In this document: positions 1 to 7,974 of the stretch, one piece after another
Position numbering within the stretch: position 1 is the stretch's first letter
Layout of the letters: every line of letters begins with the position of its first letter
Source of the DNA: Sphingobacteriales bacterium
GTDB taxonomy: Bacteria; Bacteroidota; Bacteroidia; Chitinophagales; UBA2359
Length of the DNA stretch: 34,196 nt
Assembly (NCBI GenBank): GCA_016718845.1
Contig: JADKCK010000069.1
Coordinates: forward strand, 1-34,196
Direction: 5' to 3'
The notes under the pieces: generated by a model
Databases searched by the model: none
Seen by the model: the letters and a program-made list of their open reading frames with translations, nothing else
What the model was told of the DNA's origin: nothing
Made by a program: the position numbers and the translations under genes

Positions 1-441
1 AAAAACTACCCAATATTCTTTTACACCACTTTCTTGGTATAGGTCAAATTTTTCGTTTAGGTCGTATTTTGCGGTACTTGTCGATAATATTTCAACAATC
101 AAATCGGGAGCACCTATGCAGCCGCGTTTATCAATTTTCGACAAATCGCATACCACGCAAATATCGGGTTGCACTACCGTATAAATATCCTTATCCGATG
201 TTGATTGCCCTTTGCGCGGCAATCGCACATCAAACGGAGCAGGTATTATTTTGCATGTTGCTTTTTTTACCGAAAAAAAGCTCTTAACGAAATAAGACAA
301 CTCCATTAATATAGATTGATGTTCAAACAAGGGTGCTGGCGACATTTTAAAGATAGCACCTTTTATTAGTTCGTATCGGTTGCCGTCGTTCCAGTTTAGG
401 TAGTCGGCAAAGGTATAGGTTTTTGATAGGTTTAGTTCCAT
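1..441 (-). CDS. Uma2 family endonuclease-like protein, 3' end beyond window
   Basis: An open frame of 147 codons runs from an ATG at 441 to the left edge without a stop, so the C-terminus lies outside the window. The translation has the Uma2 (DUF820, PD-(D/E)xK nuclease fold) pattern: YELIKG at residues 23-28, VQPDICVVCD at 90-99, then GAPDLIVEILSTST at 110-123 followed by a Lys/Asp-rich stretch and GVKEYWVV near residues 139-146. These carry the acidic residues expected for metal binding in the fold. Uma2 proteins are common and often multicopy in Bacteroidota; their biological role is not settled. A TACCTTTG promoter box lies about 60 bases upstream on the same strand. The family assignment is strong; nuclease activity is inferred from the fold only. 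Confidence 0.85.
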   Translation of the reverse strand, partial: MELNLSKTYTFADYLNWNDGNRYELIKGAIFKMSPAPLFEHQSILMELSYFVKSFFSVKKATCKIIPAPFDVRLPRKGQSTSDKDIYTVVQPDICVVCDLSKIDKRGCIGAPDLIVEILSTSTAKYDLNEKFDLYQESGVKEYWVVF

Positions 442-503
442 GGTAGTGGGTGTTTTTATTATTCGATGCATCAATACGGTTATACCTCTCTCGTTTTTCG
501 CCA

Positions 504-511
504 CAAAGGTA
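504..511 (-). promoter_or_regulatory. Bacteroidota-type -7 promoter box for the Uma2 gene
   Basis: The minus strand reads TACCTTTG, matching the TAnnTTTG -7 consensus of Bacteroidota sigma factor promoters, 63 bases upstream of the ATG at 441. No clear -33 box is visible, which is usual for this group. Confidence 0.6.
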
Positions 512-536
512 CGCCTTTTTTCTTCATCTACCAAAA

Positions 537-1364
537 TTAATGGACAATTGCGCGGCTCAACGCTTCGTTTAGGTGTTCGTTTACCAGCCAATGGTCGGCA
601 TCAAGCAGTTGCAGGTTAACCCGTTTTAAGCCTTTGGCAAAATACAAAGCTTCGGTGTGATTAATGGCTTGGTCGCGGGTGCCATACAGCAAATTTACTT
701 TTACTTTGTGCTTGTTTAGCAATTTTTGTATTTTGGCAATGGGCGTTTTAAAGTCAAACAACGACAACCAAGTGTTGTACATTTTTAAACGGCGCGTTTC
801 GGTATCTAAAATAGCCTTGTACATATTGTAAATGGGGCGTGCAATTAGCTTATACCGATGCAATACACCCAAAAAACGTTGGTACATTTTGGGATGTTGT
901 ACAAAATGTTTCATTTTATGCACCAAACCAATGGGCAGTTTATAAAACCAATTGCTTTGGCGTATGCCCGAGCCTGCTATCAAAAACACTTCGTTTAATT
1001 GTTTTACAAAAACGGGTATTAGTGCCAAAGTTATTTTGCCACCCATGCTGTAACCCATCAAAGAAAAACGCTCAATGCCTTCTTTTTGTCGCAGGTGTTC
1101 AATAATGCCAACCATATCGGCAAGGGTATATAGCTGTTCTGTATTCCAGCGGGTGGCACCATGATAAGGTAAATCGAGGGCGTAAATGGTGTATCTCTCG
1201 CCCAACGAATCTACCAAAGGCTCAAACAATTTTGCTTTGTCGCCATAACCATGTAGGGCTATCAAAGCTTTATCGCCTGTTCCTATTTTTAGATAGTGTA
1301 TGGTGTGTCTGTCGTAGGTTAACCGAGCCGATATAGTAGCGGGGTTGTGTATCGTATTGTTCAT
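537..1364 (-). CDS. Alpha/beta hydrolase
   Basis: The 275-residue product is a typical single-domain alpha/beta hydrolase. The oxyanion loop LHGYG lies at residues 37-41, the nucleophile elbow GYSMGG at 104-109 (Ser106), the likely acid in YGTRD at 227-231 (Asp231) and the catalytic His in DADHW at 255-259 (His258). No signal peptide is seen, so it is probably cytoplasmic. The substrate cannot be told from sequence; the family includes esterases, thioesterases, amidases and MenH-like enzymes. The gene starts only 36 bases after the stop of the GH3-family gene at 1401-2921 on the same strand, so the two are probably co-transcribed and may act on the same acyl or amide compound. The start at 1364 gives a normal N-terminus for the family. 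Confidence 0.9.
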   Translation of the reverse strand: MNNTIHNPATISARLTYDRHTIHYLKIGTGDKALIALHGYGDKAKLFEPLVDSLGERYTIYALDLPYHGATRWNTEQLYTLADMVGIIEHLRQKEGIERFSLMGYSMGGKITLALIPVFVKQLNEVFLIAGSGIRQSNWFYKLPIGLVHKMKHFVQHPKMYQRFLGVLHRYKLIARPIYNMYKAILDTETRRLKMYNTWLSLFDFKTPIAKIQKLLNKHKVKVNLLYGTRDQAINHTEALYFAKGLKRVNLQLLDADHWLVNEHLNEALSRAIVH

Positions 1365-1400
1365 GTTTAGTTTTTAGTGACGTAATTTATCAACCAATTG

Positions 1401-2921
1401 TCAGTTGCCAATTGTAAATTCAATAATGGCATCTAGGTATTCGCGGGTGTTTGATAATCGAGGTACTTTGTTCTGTCCGCCTAGTTTACCTTTACTTTGC
1501 AACCAACGATAAAAAGTGCCTTGCGGTACAGCCCGTACTACGGCAGCTTGCATTGCCATGTCTTTATATCGTTTGGCTTCGTAGTCCGAGTTGCGGTTTT
1601 GTAGCTCTTGGTCTAAGTCGGTGGCAAAAGCGGCTAAGTTGTTGGGCAATTGTTCAAACTCAATCAACCATTCGTGTCCGCCATTGTGTGTATCGCCAAA
1701 GTAGATGGGCGCTGCGGTATAGTCAAGCACTGTAGCGTGGTGCTTGGCACATGCTGCGGCTAAGGCGGCATCGGCATTGTCTACAATTACTTCTTCGCCA
1801 AATGCGTTGATGTAGTGTTTGGTGCGCCCAGTTACCCGAATGCGGTAGGGAGCTAAGGTAGTAAATTGCACAGTATCGCCTACCATATAACGCCATAAAC
1901 CACTAAATGTTGAGATTATCAAAGCATAATTCTGACCTACTTCTACTTCGTGCAGTTGTAAGACGCGCGGATGCTCGGCGCCCAATTCGCTCATCGGCAT
2001 AAACTCGTAATAAATGCCATGATTGGCTAATAATACCATATCGTTGCGGTAGGCTTGGTCTTGAATGGCAAAAAATCCCTCCGACGCATTATAGGTTTGC
2101 CAATATTGCATCTTGTCCGACCTTATCAACTGCTTAAATTGCTGTTCGTAGGGGGTAAAACTTACACCGCCATGTAAATATAGCTCCATATTTTGCCAAA
2201 CATCGGCAACATTATCTTTACCGGTTTCTTCTAACAAACGTTTTAGCACTATTAGTGTCCAAGTTGGCACACCTGCCATTTGTGTAACGTTTTGCGATTT
2301 TGTGATTTGCACAATACGCTCTAGTTTTTTGTCCCAGTTTGGTAGTAAGGTTGTGGCTAAATCGGGGGTGCGCATATAATGCCCCATAGCGGGCATGTTT
2401 TGTGCCAGTACTGCCGATAAATCGCCATAACTTACCGCTTTGTTCAACTGATTTATTTGATGACTGCCCCCAATTATCAAACCTTTACCCTCAAAAATGC
2501 GGGTATTGGGGTTGGCGATGCAATATAAACTTAGTATATCGCGGGCGCCCAAATAGTGATTTTTGTGAAACGATGCCGTACTAATCGGAATAAACTTGCT
2601 TTTATCCGATGTTGTTCCCGACGATTTGGCAAACCACCTGATAGGTGTATGCCACAATACATTTTGTTCGCCCAACAATACCTTGTCAATAAACGGTTGA
2701 AGCGTTTCGTAGCTCTGTATAGGCACTGCTTGGGCATAGTGTTTGGTATTTTTTATCTTGTCATAGGCATACGTCTGCCCCCAAACAGTTTTTTGACCTA
2801 CATACACTAAATAATCAAAAATGTTTTGCTGATACGATACCGCATTTGTAATCCAATGCTGTATACCTTTGTTACGCGATGCAAAATAGCTGCGAATAAG
2901 TGGTGAGAGTGGTTTTTTCAC
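1401..2921 (-). CDS. GH3 auxin-responsive promoter family protein (acyl-adenylating amide synthetase type)
   Basis: The 506-residue protein matches the bacterial branch of the GH3 family of acyl-adenylate-forming enzymes, which in plants conjugate small carboxylic acids to amino acids. The phosphate-binding motif SSGTTSDKSK is at residues 100-109. Further along it has the GGVSFTPYEQQF region, the YNASEGFFAIQ motif that corresponds to the adenylate-binding YxxSE element, and the GDTVQF and TGRTKHYINAFGEEV segments near the hinge of the ANL fold. Length is normal for the family and the frame is intact. Bacterial substrates are unknown, so no reaction is assigned. It lies 36 bases upstream of an alpha/beta hydrolase. 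A TTACTTTGC sequence on the minus strand near 2998-3006 is a weak promoter candidate. Confidence 0.88.
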   Translation of the reverse strand: MKKPLSPLIRSYFASRNKGIQHWITNAVSYQQNIFDYLVYVGQKTVWGQTYAYDKIKNTKHYAQAVPIQSYETLQPFIDKVLLGEQNVLWHTPIRWFAKSSGTTSDKSKFIPISTASFHKNHYLGARDILSLYCIANPNTRIFEGKGLIIGGSHQINQLNKAVSYGDLSAVLAQNMPAMGHYMRTPDLATTLLPNWDKKLERIVQITKSQNVTQMAGVPTWTLIVLKRLLEETGKDNVADVWQNMELYLHGGVSFTPYEQQFKQLIRSDKMQYWQTYNASEGFFAIQDQAYRNDMVLLANHGIYYEFMPMSELGAEHPRVLQLHEVEVGQNYALIISTFSGLWRYMVGDTVQFTTLAPYRIRVTGRTKHYINAFGEEVIVDNADAALAAACAKHHATVLDYTAAPIYFGDTHNGGHEWLIEFEQLPNNLAAFATDLDQELQNRNSDYEAKRYKDMAMQAAVVRAVPQGTFYRWLQSKGKLGGQNKVPRLSNTREYLDAIIEFTIGN

Positions 2922-3051
2922 AAGAAATTAATTTGGTTGATAAAACAGAAAGTTGGCATCAATAACTTAGCTAGATAATAAGGCAAACAGATAATTGGCA
3001 AAGTAACTGTTATATTACATTACTAACACAAACAATTACAGTGCCTAAATA

Positions 3052-3059
3052 TACCTTTG
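3052..3059 (+). promoter_or_regulatory. Bacteroidota-type -7 promoter box without a downstream gene
   Basis: TACCTTTG on the plus strand matches TAnnTTTG. No plus-strand gene follows; instead an intrinsic terminator begins 18 bases later. It may drive a very short RNA or be a chance match. Confidence 0.35.
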
Positions 3060-3076
3060 TGATAATTCGATATAGC

Positions 3077-3108
3077 AAAGCCCTTTTTACAAAAAGGGCT
3101 TTTTTTTT
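3077..3108 (+). terminator. Intrinsic terminator (plus orientation)
   Basis: A short stem AAAGCCCTTTTT / AAAAAGGGCTTT with a minimal loop is followed by a run of T on the plus strand. There is no plus-strand gene upstream within the window; the only candidate transcript starts at the box at 3052-3059. Confidence 0.7.
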
Positions 3109-3207
3109 GGAAGATAATAAAAGCACTTAACTACTGTTGATTTATTTTACCCATCTATTTAGCTACTGTGCAGATACAAAAATATTATTTAGTGAATAAA
3201 TTAAATG

Positions 3208-3600
3208 ATTTTTGCCATAGGATAAAACAATTTAAACACAGGATTAACTTGTTTTGGTGTAGGATTAACTTGTTTTGGTGTAGGAAAAACAAATGTTTTT
3301 GCCATCGGACAAATAGTTTTTGCCATCGGACAAATAGTTTTTGCCATCGGACAAATAGTTTTTGCCATCGGACAAATAGTTTTTGCCATCGGACAAATAG
3401 TTTTTGCCATCGGACAAATAGTTTTTGCCATCGGACAAATAGTTTTTGCCATCGGACAAATAGTTTTGCCATCGGACAAATAGTTTTGCCATCGGACAAA
3501 TAGTTTTGCCATCGGACAAATAGTTTTTGCCATCGGACAAATAGTTTTTGCCATCGGACAAATAGTTTTTGCCATCGGACAAATAGTTTTTGCTAAATAC
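3208..3600. repeat. 21-bp minisatellite
   Basis: Fourteen copies of a unit containing GCCATCGGACAAATAGTTTT occur from 3297 to about 3591. The period is 21 bases, except for three consecutive units of 20 that have lost one T. The left flank (3208-3296) holds diverged 21-base units of the same register, with variants such as GTTTTGGTGTAGGATTAACTT present twice, so the array decays towards the left. Because 21 is a multiple of three, long open frames appear on both strands (heptapeptide repeats such as SDGKNYL); none has a promoter, signal or non-repeat domain and I do not call them genes. The array lies between the 3' end of the CHU_C gene and the GH3 gene. Confidence 0.95.
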
Positions 3601-3609
3601 ATTGCTTTG

Positions 3610-3690
3610 CCCATATTAGTCTCCTATGGAGCCCAAAATGCAACTGTAAATACTGGCTCCGACCAATATTAATCTCCTACGGAGCTATGT
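3610..3690. repeat. Two direct copies of a CTCC-TAY-GGAG palindrome element
   Basis: CCATATTAGTCTCCTATGG at 3611-3629 and CCAATATTAATCTCCTACGG at about 3663-3682 are near-identical, each ending in a CTCCTAYGGAGC hairpin core. They lie just downstream of the minisatellite in a non-coding stretch and look like copies of a short dispersed repeat. Confidence 0.6.
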
Positions 3691-3759
3691 TACTACCTTA
3701 TAAAAATGGCATCTTGCTAAATTGCCTTATTATCATCTTGCCAAATTATTAGGTTAGTG

Positions 3760-6700
3760 CTACCTCAACAAAGTAACATTGCCTTTTGTAAACTCGGCTT
3801 CTTTATTTTCAAATCTATACTCAATAAAGTACACATACACGCCCAATTCTTGTTCTTTACCTTTGTAGGTTCCGTCCCATGCTTGGTCTTTGTTGGTGGT
3901 TTCAAACATTTTTTCGCCCCAACGGTTGTAGATTTCTATATGGTACGTTGCTAAGTTAGATGAATGAATAACAGGAAAAAAATCGTTTGTGCCATCGCCG
4001 TTTGGCGAAAAGCCATTGGGTATAGCTAATATGGTAGGCAAGGGTGGGTCGGGCGGATTAGGCAATATAGTTATGGTAAGTGAAGTTGGTTCGGAGCATA
4101 AATCGGTGGTGGTGATGTTGTAGGTGGTTGTTTGCGTGGGAGTTGCCAATGGGTTGGGGCAATCGGAGCAGCTAAGGCTGGCGGCGGGTGTCCAGGTGTA
4201 GTTGCTGGCGCCATTGGCGTTTAGCTGTACCGTATCGCCCGCAAAAATACTGGTATCGTTGCTGGCTAATACAGTAACAATGGGGTTGATGATAATAGTA
4301 AGGCTGTCGGTGTGTTGTTCGCAGTTATTTTGGGCGCTTAGGTATAAGGTATAAGTGCCTACCGAGTTGGGTAAAAAGGTGGTGTTGATGGCGGTGCTGT
4401 CTGCAAATATGCCGCCTGTCCAGGTGCTGTTGGTACTGCCTGTTATGGTTCCGTTTAGGGTAATGGTTTCGCCTTGGCAAACGCTTTGGTCAATGCCGGC
4501 ATCAACCGTTAAAGGCTCGGCATTTACGATTATGGTGGTGGTGGCGGTGGTAGGGCAGCTTCCGTTGGTGGTGTAGGTTATGGTGTAGGTGCCTGCGGTG
4601 TTGGGCGTAAATGAGCCTGTGGTAGCGTTGATAATTAAACCGTTGTTGGCGCTATATGTGCCGCCTGTGGTTCCTACTAAGATGGGTAATTGTGGCGTAT
4701 CATCTACACAAAATACCGTATTGCTGTAACTAATAGTAGCTTGGTCGGGGGTAAGTTGTATTAGTTCTACGGTGGCGGTGGCTCCGCTGCAAAACGGCGA
4801 TGCAGTTGTCTGGGGTACAATGGTGTATTGCCCTATTTGGGTGGGTACAAACGAGGTTCCGGTGTGTAGGGTATCGCCCACTTCATCTACCCAAAAATAA
4901 CTGATGTTTGCTTGTGCATTGGTAATAGTAAATGCTTGGGTGTTGGTTTGGTTCGAGCAAACGCTTAGTTCTGTGGCGTTGGTTTGGGGTGTTTGGGGTG
5001 TGGCTACTACTGTTACGCTGGCGGTGCTGCTGTTAGGGCAGGCGTTGCCTATGGTGTAGGTTATGGTGTAGTTTCCGGCGGTGGTGGGTGTAAATGCGCC
5101 TGTGTTGGCGTTAATGCTTAAACCGTTGTTGGCACTAAATACGCCGCCATTGGTGGTAATGTTGTTGGGCAAGATGGGGTTTGTGCCTACACATACGGTG
5201 GTGGGGTTGTAGCTAAAAGTAGCATCGGGCAGCGGTAATTGTGTAAGGGTGGCAACTAAGGTAGCACCTGAGCAAGTGTCTAAGGTGGAGAATGCTTGTG
5301 CGGTATAAGTGCCTACGGTGGTGGCGGTGTAGGTGTTGCCTGTGGCTAGGGGGTTGCCTGCGGCGTTTGTCCAGATGATAAACGAGCCTGCTGCGGGTGT
5401 TACTGCAAAGGCGGTGGTGTTGGTGCTGCCTTGGCAAAAGGTAGCTGTTAAATTAACAGGTGTGGGTGCGGCAGGTGGGATACATTGGCAAGATGCAGCA
5501 GTGGCTGTACCCGTTTGTGCGCAGTTGGGCGAGCCGTTGTTGTCGTAATCGGCACCTGCTACGTAGGCACGCCAGTTTATGGTTTGCCCTGTTATGGGGC
5601 TGGCGGGTGGTGTTGCCGACCATACGTTGGGGGCTGTTTCGTATTCTATCACTAAGTTATTGCCGCAATTATCAACTACCTGCAACGAGCAGCCACCAAC
5701 GGGTGCGGCGGTGGTGGGTATCGGATAAATGTTTATTTGTAGCTGTCCGGCGGCGATAAGTGTGCCATTGGTGCATAAAAGTGCCAGATATGCGGTGAAG
5801 TTTTCGGCGGCACAACTGCCCGAGTGTTGATAGGCGGCTGGGGTTAAGGCTTGTGTTAGGGCAGCATTGGCAAACCATTGCCACGAACCAAAAGTGTTGT
5901 CGGGGTCGTTAATAGTAGCACTATTGGCAAAGTTTGCTAATTGGGCATTGCTCAATATATCGCCGCTGCACAACGATACGTTGGCGGCTAAGGCTTGGGT
6001 AATGTTTGGGCAAACGGGTATAATAGGCGGACAATTGTAGGTTGTGCTGGCGGTTTGGGGTGTAAAACAGCCATCGGGCGATGTGATACTCCATGTAGCG
6101 GTGCCGTTGTCGCCGGGGTTTACATTTGTAGGCACACTTATGGGTGTGATGTTGTATGGGCTGCAACCGCTGATGGTTGGCACCTGACAATCGGGGTTGT
6201 TAAAACTAATGTTGGCGGCATTGTAAGTAGGGTGTACGGTTAATATGCCTGCCGGAAAGTCTTGCGATAAATTACCCGGTACAATGCAAATGTATCGGAG
6301 GGTAAATTGCAGTACAAGGTTGTCGCAATCGGTGGCGGGTATGGTATAGTTAAGGGTGGTGCTGTTTGCGCCTATTATGGGTTCGTTGTTTACTATCCAT
6401 TGTAGGCTATCTTGCACGCCAAAAGGCAGGGCTAATGGTGTGATGTTGCTTGTTAGTGTAATTGCACTGCCTGGGCAGGCTTCGGCGGGGGCAGTTTGCA
6501 ATACATTTACGGTTCGGCACGAGGTGGCACAGGCATAAGGTACATTTACGTTTTGATTTAGGCACACTAAACCCGCAGGTGCTCCGCTAAATTGTATGTT
6601 CCAGACTACATTGCCCGACGAACCGGGTAGTACGTTGGCGGGCATGGTATTTTCTATTAAATCTACCACATAGTTGGGGCAAGAAACGCTTAAAGTGGGC

Positions 6701-7974
6701 AAAACGCCGCAAGTGCCTTCGGTGGTTTGCACAAAAGAGGGGTCGAAGGAGGGATAAATATTGACAACTACTTGACCTGCGGCGATGGGTGTGGCAGGGC
6801 TTAATAGGCATAAGGCACCTGCATAAATGGTTTTTGTTTGTACGTTGCAAGCATTGCCTGTGTGGTTAAAGGTAGCAACAGAGATAGGGACAGTTAAGGC
6901 AGCGTTTTCGTACCAACTAATACCAAATAAGGTAGTGGGGTCGGATACTAAGATACCGTTTTGAATAGGGATTAGGTTGGGATATTGGTCGTCGCAAACA
7001 TTTACAGTGCTATTGGCAGGCACAAAAACAAAAAAGCAATCGGACGAGCAACTGTATTGCCCCACAAAATCGGCACTTGAACAAGTTAAACCTACTGCCG
7101 CAGCCGCTGGGTTAGTAACAGTAAAGTTTTGGAAAGATAAATCGCCCACAATACTACTGGTTACCGTTTGCGGCGATACTGTCCAGTTGGCACAATTGGG
7201 TGTAGCAGTTAAGGTACATCCGCCGTTTGATACTTCTATTTCTGCCGATGGTAGGGGGTAATAAGTAACAGCAACGGTTTGTTGGTCGGCTGGGGTAGTT
7301 GGGTTTTCGGTGCAATATAGTTGGGCGGTGTAGTTATACACAAGGGGGTCGCAGCCATTAACTACTGCCGAAACAGTATAGTTAGTGCCATTGCCTAAAA
7401 AGTTAGTTCCGTTTTCAATCCATGCAACATGGTCGAGGGTATTTGCGGGGTCGTTGATATTGGCGGTTAGTAACACATCGGCACCACTACACACTACGGT
7501 AGGGGCAACTACATTGCTAAGTGTTGGGCAAGGTAAGGTGCAATTGTTTATTGTTATCCCTACATTGGTGTTTGGGCTGTTGCAGCCGTTGGCGTTTTGT
7601 TGATAAAGGGTGTAGTTGTAGTTGCCTTGGGTAGATATATTGGGCGCAAAGGTGCTGCCCGAGCCATCATCGTTGCAAGTTTCGCACGACCATACTAAGG
7701 TGTTGCCTGCATCGGCGGTAGCCACAATGCCTATTGCTGTACCTTGGCAATAAGGGTTGTTAAGGTTGATGCTTGGGGCGTTAGGCGTGGGCAATAAAGA
7801 TACCGTAAAGGTGGCAAACGAGCTTGTGCAGTTAAAGGCGGCTATAGCTTGTACGGCATACGTGCCTACAGTAGGCGGAGTAAAGCTTGTTCCGCCGGTT
7901 TGTAAGGGTGGGTTGGCGGTGTTGCCGTACCAGTTGTAGGTATAGTTGTTATCTGATACGCTAAATGTGGGCAT
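3760..7974 (-). CDS. Large T9SS-type secreted protein, C-terminal part (CHU_C/gliding motility-associated C-terminal domain)
   Basis: This 1404-residue frame is the C-terminal two thirds of a very large extracellular protein; the N-terminal part is the next frame, 7961-9772. It contains a series of Cys-rich, Asn/Thr-rich Ig- or PKD-like modules. Two adjacent modules near residues 980-1190 share the pattern GG.(F/Y)SANNGL.INA.TG.FTP.TAG.YTITYT. The last 90 residues form the CHU_C domain: LAIPNGFSPNGDGTNDFF, then IEIYNRWGEKMFET, WDGTYKG and GVYVYFIEYRF, ending in GNVTLLR. In Bacteroidota this is a type B sorting signal for the type IX secretion system, so the protein is expected at the cell surface or outside. 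The apparent ATG at 7974 is an internal Met after a frameshift, not a real start. Adhesion is a reasonable guess but unproven. Confidence 0.88.
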   Translation of the reverse strand: MPTFSVSDNNYTYNWYGNTANPPLQTGGTSFTPPTVGTYAVQAIAAFNCTSSFATFTVSLLPTPNAPSINLNNPYCQGTAIGIVATADAGNTLVWSCETCNDDGSGSTFAPNISTQGNYNYTLYQQNANGCNSPNTNVGITINNCTLPCPTLSNVVAPTVVCSGADVLLTANINDPANTLDHVAWIENGTNFLGNGTNYTVSAVVNGCDPLVYNYTAQLYCTENPTTPADQQTVAVTYYPLPSAEIEVSNGGCTLTATPNCANWTVSPQTVTSSIVGDLSFQNFTVTNPAAAAVGLTCSSADFVGQYSCSSDCFFVFVPANSTVNVCDDQYPNLIPIQNGILVSDPTTLFGISWYENAALTVPISVATFNHTGNACNVQTKTIYAGALCLLSPATPIAAGQVVVNIYPSFDPSFVQTTEGTCGVLPTLSVSCPNYVVDLIENTMPANVLPGSSGNVVWNIQFSGAPAGLVCLNQNVNVPYACATSCRTVNVLQTAPAEACPGSAITLTSNITPLALPFGVQDSLQWIVNNEPIIGANSTTLNYTIPATDCDNLVLQFTLRYICIVPGNLSQDFPAGILTVHPTYNAANISFNNPDCQVPTISGCSPYNITPISVPTNVNPGDNGTATWSITSPDGCFTPQTASTTYNCPPIIPVCPNITQALAANVSLCSGDILSNAQLANFANSATINDPDNTFGSWQWFANAALTQALTPAAYQHSGSCAAENFTAYLALLCTNGTLIAAGQLQINIYPIPTTAAPVGGCSLQVVDNCGNNLVIEYETAPNVWSATPPASPITGQTINWRAYVAGADYDNNGSPNCAQTGTATAASCQCIPPAAPTPVNLTATFCQGSTNTTAFAVTPAAGSFIIWTNAAGNPLATGNTYTATTVGTYTAQAFSTLDTCSGATLVATLTQLPLPDATFSYNPTTVCVGTNPILPNNITTNGGVFSANNGLSINANTGAFTPTTAGNYTITYTIGNACPNSSTASVTVVATPQTPQTNATELSVCSNQTNTQAFTITNAQANISYFWVDEVGDTLHTGTSFVPTQIGQYTIVPQTTASPFCSGATATVELIQLTPDQATISYSNTVFCVDDTPQLPILVGTTGGTYSANNGLIINATTGSFTPNTAGTYTITYTTNGSCPTTATTTIIVNAEPLTVDAGIDQSVCQGETITLNGTITGSTNSTWTGGIFADSTAINTTFLPNSVGTYTLYLSAQNNCEQHTDSLTIIINPIVTVLASNDTSIFAGDTVQLNANGASNYTWTPAASLSCSDCPNPLATPTQTTTYNITTTDLCSEPTSLTITILPNPPDPPLPTILAIPNGFSPNGDGTNDFFPVIHSSNLATYHIEIYNRWGEKMFETTNKDQAWDGTYKGKEQELGVYVYFIEYRFENKEAEFTKGNVTLLR

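Noticed and set aside
3168..3614. Long open frames of heptapeptide repeats on both strands
   Set aside because: They arise because the 21-base unit is a multiple of three. No non-repeat domain, signal or promoter supports translation.
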